A DNA stretch of 10,488 nt, from positions 25,448 to 35,935 of the forward strand of contig DOYO01000047.1 in the NCBI GenBank assembly GCA_003518475.1. Reading direction: 5' to 3'. The DNA comes from Acholeplasmataceae bacterium. GTDB taxonomy: Bacteria; Bacillota_I; Bacilli_A; Acholeplasmatales; Acholeplasmataceae. Position numbers and translations under genes: made by a program. The notes under the pieces are model-generated. The model saw only the letters and a program-made list of their open reading frames with translations. It had not been told where the DNA came from and did not search any database. Shown here piece by piece: positions 7,952-10,488 of the stretch (position 1 is its first letter; every line of letters starts with the position of its first letter).

Positions 7952-7982
7952 AAAAAAAATCAACCAACTGTTGATTTTTTAT
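7952..7982. terminator. Bidirectional intrinsic terminator between convergent genes
   Basis: A perfect 11-bp stem (AAAAAATCAAC 7954-7964 with GTTGATTTTTT 7970-7980) closes a 5-nt loop. The plus strand ends in six T after the stem core, and the minus strand in eight T. It sits 55 nt after the stop of the SBP gene at 7896 and 50 nt after the stop of the convergent gene at 8033, so it can serve both. Only four pairs contain G or C, or lie beside them, so the stem is moderately strong. Confidence 0.75.
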
Positions 7983-8032
7983 GAAGGCAATCATGATCTA
8001 GACTTATAATCACAAAGCACTTCTATTCTTAT

Positions 8033-8455
8033 TCATTTTATTTCATTTCTATTCATAAATCTCTTTTTCTGCAAGAACCAGTAAAGAATGCTCATTAAAA
8101 AACTGCTCAAGAAGATAGCAATACCTACTATAACAAATACAATCATAAAATCCTCATTGATCGAATCCTCACCAGGAGGATTTTGAAGATATGCTATTTT
8201 ATTCCTTATATAGATTGCGATAAAGATCAACGTGGGAATGCTGATGGCGATAGATGGGGAAAAAACGAATAATTTTCTATGTATCTCTCTATTCCAATCT
8301 ATGGTAAAGATTAAAGAATGGCCTAAAATGAAGATGGTCATCACCATAAAGGATCGTGAAGATAAACTCGACCTTCTTGCTACATATAATAATATAACCA
8401 TAAAAACAATCATCACTAAAATATAAATCATTATTTTTGAACCCTTACGTTCCAT
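8033..8455 (-). CDS. Small four-helix integral membrane protein, unknown function
   Basis: I do not recognise this 140-residue protein. It is strongly hydrophobic, with probable membrane helices at about 8-25, 36-52, 65-83 and 103-127. A polar loop (about 90-101, NPPGEDSINED) precedes the last helix, and both ends are basic (MERKGSK at the start, QKKRFMNRNEIK at the end). The positive-inside rule then puts both ends in the cytoplasm. No catalytic or transport motif is visible. The start is backed by GGGGGA (8461-8466) 5 nt upstream. The stop is TGA, which, with consistent TGG tryptophan elsewhere, argues for the standard code. The gene is convergent with the first SBP gene and divergent from the second. 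It has no coding overlap with either, so a functional link is only positional. Confidence 0.72.
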   Translation of the reverse strand: MERKGSKIMIYILVMIVFMVILLYVARRSSLSSRSFMVMTIFILGHSLIFTIDWNREIHRKLFVFSPSIAISIPTLIFIAIYIRNKIAYLQNPPGEDSINEDFMIVFVIVGIAIFLSSFLMSILYWFLQKKRFMNRNEIK

Positions 8456-8486
8456 CGGATTCCCCCATCAAAACTCTATTAGTTAT

Positions 8487-8495
8487 ATTTTAACA
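8487..8495 (-). promoter_or_regulatory. Possible extended -10 promoter for the small membrane protein gene
   Basis: The minus strand reads TGTTAAAAT, a TGn followed by TAAAAT (5 of 6 matches to the -10 consensus), 32 nt before the start at 8455. No clear -35 hexamer is present. Confidence 0.3.
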
Positions 8496-8521
8496 CAGTG
8501 ATTTCATAATCATTCTGAAAT

Positions 8522-8535
8522 TTTTGATATCAAAA
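8522..8535. repeat. Perfect 14-bp palindrome TTTTGATATCAAAA
   Basis: This is an uninterrupted two-fold symmetric site just upstream of the expected -35 region of the 8033-8455 promoter. It has the size and symmetry of a dimeric regulator site. It is AT-rich, in an AT-rich spacer, so chance is a real alternative. Confidence 0.3.
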
Positions 8536-8642
8536 TAGACATAAGTACAAACCATAGAATCATAAATTCAAAAGAAAACGATCAGTATTATCGAAAAAGT
8601 AGCAAACAAACATCATATATTATATGTAAAAAGTATAAAAAA

Positions 8643-8671
8643 ATAACAAACCATACAGTTAGTGATATAAT
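8643..8671 (+). promoter_or_regulatory. Promoter for the second peptide-binding lipoprotein gene
   Basis: ATAACA (8643-8648, 4 of 6 to the -35 consensus) and a perfect TATAAT (8666-8671) are 17 bp apart. Transcription would begin near 8678, leaving an untranslated leader of about 110 nt, longer than for the other genes here. Confidence 0.45.
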
Positions 8672-8687
8672 TATCAAAAATACAGCA

Positions 8688-8700
8688 TGATGATTCATCA
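8688..8700. repeat. 13-bp palindrome TGATGA-T-TCATCA, candidate operator
   Basis: TGATGA (8688-8693) and TCATCA (8695-8700) are exact reverse complements around one central base. The site lies about 10-22 nt after the expected transcription start of the gene at 8789, where a bound repressor would block the polymerase. The arms contain G and C, so this is less likely than the AT-only palindromes to be chance. No regulator gene is in the window. Confidence 0.35.
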
Positions 8701-8788
8701 ATCAAAATCTTATCTCAAATCTCATTCACCCGGGAAAATACTAATCATCACTCTATATTTTTTGATAGTTTGGAATGGAGGGGAACAA

Positions 8789-10488
8789 ATGAAATACTCT
8801 AAAAAATTCACACTCATCTTATTACTGCTGATCACAAGCATTTTTTTGTTATCATGCAAAGAGGACTCAGCACCTACATTTAACGGTGTTCATGACGTCA
8901 GTTTCCCAATCTATGATTCATTTGATCCCCTTGCAGGTGTTACCGCAACCGATCCAGAAGATGGAGATTTGACAGATAGAATCCTGGTCACAAGCAACAA
9001 CGTTGAAACTACTACGATCGGTTCTTATACCGTCGCTTACTCAGTCACAGACAGTTCTGGTCAAACCATAACAGCGACGCGTCTTGTCACCATGACAGCT
9101 CTTGATTCCTCTGAGTACCCGCTTGCACAATACGAAAGCGGGATTGATCTATCCAAACTTCAAGCTGAAGATAAGGCAGTTTTCTATGCTGCTGCTGAAC
9201 GTTATCTGCTTGATAACGTGTATGGCGGCGTTCCTCTTTATACAAGAGCTACTAGGGTCATGTATGCATCCAGAGTTCAACTGTTCAGCCCGGAATACAA
9301 TAGTGTCCTTGGATTCGGTGATTCGTTCTCTCAACTCACAGAAGACGATTCGCAAGTTTTGATGGATATAGATACCTATGGAAACGCGAACGAATACACT
9401 TGGCGATCCTCTTATAATGCTGATCCCGTAACACTCAATCCATGGGAAGTTGAAGACTCAACTACAACTCAATTCACTGATATGTATAGCGGTGGATTAT
9501 ATGATTTTTATTTTGATGATACTAAAACGGGATATGATATTCTCCCTTCACTCGCTAAGTCAGAACCTATTCCCGCAACTACAACAATAATTGATGGCGA
9601 AATTTACTCTAAAATCTGGAGAATTGAACTAAGAGATGACCTTCAATGGAAGTTTCATCCAAATACTGATGTTTCAGGACTTCCCTCGGGTTACGAGGAT
9701 TTAGATGCTACTGATTATTTGTGGACATGGCGCCAAGCTCTTGAACAAGCATGGTTCAGATCAAGAACAGGCGGAGGTGATTTCATCAGTCAAGGCATCA
9801 AGAACGCCTTCGAATTCATTAATGGAACAGCAACTTGGAATCAAGTTGGGTTAAGGCTGGCAGCAGGTACAACCAACACCATCGAACTCGAGTATGAGGA
9901 TGAAAAGAGCGCCTTTGAAGTCATGTACGCTTTTACTGGTTCAGTGCTCGCTCCAATCAACCAGGAACTGTTTGAAGACCTTGGTGATGATTATGGACAA
10001 GACCCGACTTCTATCGCTTGTAGCGGCACATACTACCTCGATTCTTGGACATATGGAGATTTATTGACATATAAAAAGAACGATTTGCATCCTGATCAAG
10101 ACATGTATCAATATACTGGTTATCAATATCGATTTATCAATGGCATAGATGAAATCTTCGCTGAATTTGAAGCAGGAAGACTGGAAAACTCCACAATCCC
10201 AAATGCGCGTGTACTTGAATTTGTTAGTGATCCACGCACCGTAGCGATTCCTAGTTCATCCATAGTCAGACTCAATTTCAATATGTTCGGTACTGAAGAA
10301 AACCGTGATGCTTATATTGAAACACACCCTGATTCAAATCTTGATGAAACCTGGATTCCCGAACCAATTCTTTCCTACCTTCCATTCAGACAAGCGCTCT
10401 ATTATGGAATCGACAGATACTATGCTGCAGTAGAACTTGCAAAGACTTATCTCCCTGCGCACACCATCTTAACGTCTGCTTTCTTTAT
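8789..10488 (+). CDS. Lipoprotein oligopeptide-binding protein (SBP family 5) with N-terminal DUF5011-type Ig-like domain, 3' end missing
   Basis: 566 codons are open, with no stop before the right edge. The signal peptide ends in LLSC with Cys23 as the lipid site. Residues about 28-101 fit a DUF5011-type Ig-like domain (VTATDPEDGDLTD 51-63, TTIGSYTVAYSVTDSSG 75-91). The SBP_bac_5 part begins with YLLDNVYGGVPLY (139-151) and includes LWTWRQALEQAW (311-322), SGTYYLDSW (412-420) and EPILSYLPFRQALYYGIDR (525-543). It shares many blocks with the protein at 5062, including FGTE-x-x-R-D-x-Y-I-x-T-H-P and D-E-x-W-I-P-E-P-I-L-S-Y-L, so the two are paralogues. The start has the best ribosome binding site in the window (GGAGGGG 8777-8783, 5 nt spacing). 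It should bind peptides at the outer face for an ABC importer not seen here. The full length and the presence of the C-terminal extension cannot be judged. Confidence 0.87.
   Translation, partial: MKYSKKFTLILLLLITSIFLLSCKEDSAPTFNGVHDVSFPIYDSFDPLAGVTATDPEDGDLTDRILVTSNNVETTTIGSYTVAYSVTDSSGQTITATRLVTMTALDSSEYPLAQYESGIDLSKLQAEDKAVFYAAAERYLLDNVYGGVPLYTRATRVMYASRVQLFSPEYNSVLGFGDSFSQLTEDDSQVLMDIDTYGNANEYTWRSSYNADPVTLNPWEVEDSTTTQFTDMYSGGLYDFYFDDTKTGYDILPSLAKSEPIPATTTIIDGEIYSKIWRIELRDDLQWKFHPNTDVSGLPSGYEDLDATDYLWTWRQALEQAWFRSRTGGGDFISQGIKNAFEFINGTATWNQVGLRLAAGTTNTIELEYEDEKSAFEVMYAFTGSVLAPINQELFEDLGDDYGQDPTSIACSGTYYLDSWTYGDLLTYKKNDLHPDQDMYQYTGYQYRFINGIDEIFAEFEAGRLENSTIPNARVLEFVSDPRTVAIPSSSIVRLNFNMFGTEENRDAYIETHPDSNLDETWIPEPILSYLPFRQALYYGIDRYYAAVELAKTYLPAHTILTSAFF

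Larger units (their letters stand above)
8456..8788. other. 333-bp divergent intergenic region
   Basis: I find no gene, tRNA or riboswitch here. It is AT-rich. It carries the ribosome binding sites of both flanking genes, a weak minus-strand promoter near 8487-8495, a plus-strand promoter at 8643-8671, and three exact short palindromes: 8522-8535, 8614-8626 (CATATATTATATG) and 8688-8700. The AT-only one at 8614-8626 could be chance. Confidence 0.6.

Noticed and set aside
9102..9362. Open frames on both strands at about 9102-9362
   Set aside because: Both fall inside the second SBP gene, whose frame here encodes the conserved YLLDNVYGG block. They are shadows.
1..10488. Search for CRISPR arrays, tRNA or rRNA genes, transposases and phage genes
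   Set aside because: No spaced direct repeats, RNA-gene sequence or recombinase motifs were seen by eye. The gene-free stretches are short and AT-rich.

Overview
The window suggests a low-GC bacterium with a simple cell envelope, probably Acholeplasma/Izemoplasma-like Mollicutes or a close Firmicutes relative. The evidence is AT-rich spacers, three lipobox signal peptides, Listeria-Bacteroides (InlB B-type) repeats, and very large family-5 solute-binding lipoproteins. Tryptophan is written TGG throughout the long genes and no TGA interrupts them. The 140-residue gene ends at TGA, so the standard bacterial code (not the Mycoplasma TGA=Trp code) fits. The taxonomic placement is inference.

Layout. 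Positions 1-284 (minus) hold the N-terminus of an M48-type membrane metalloprotease that runs off the left edge. Positions 366-1829 (minus) encode a single-pass membrane protein with two InlB-type repeats and a C-terminal formylglycine-generating-enzyme (FGE/SUMF1)-fold domain that has no cysteine, so it is probably a binding module. Positions 2108-4798 (minus) encode a lipoprotein with three beta-grasp repeats, an unassigned middle region and an M6-family zinc metalloprotease domain (HELGHLMGFVD). A 263-bp spacer with divergent promoters and an 8-bp inverted repeat separates it from 5062-7896 (plus), a 944-residue lipoprotein with an Ig-like domain and an oligopeptide-binding (SBP_bac_5) domain. 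A bidirectional hairpin terminator lies between this gene and a convergent 140-residue four-helix membrane protein (8033-8455, minus). After a 333-bp divergent spacer, 8789 to the right edge (plus) encodes a second peptide-binding lipoprotein. It is clearly paralogous to the first but carries a different Ig-like domain (DUF5011 type) at its N-terminus.

How the genes may work together (inference). All six products are membrane-bound or anchored at the outer face. The M6 protease could cut external proteins, the InlB/FGE-fold domains could bind ligands or hold partners, and the two SBPs could capture the released peptides. No permease or ATPase gene is in the window, so the transporter they serve must lie elsewhere. 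There are no RNA genes, insertion sequences, CRISPR arrays or phage genes that I can support.
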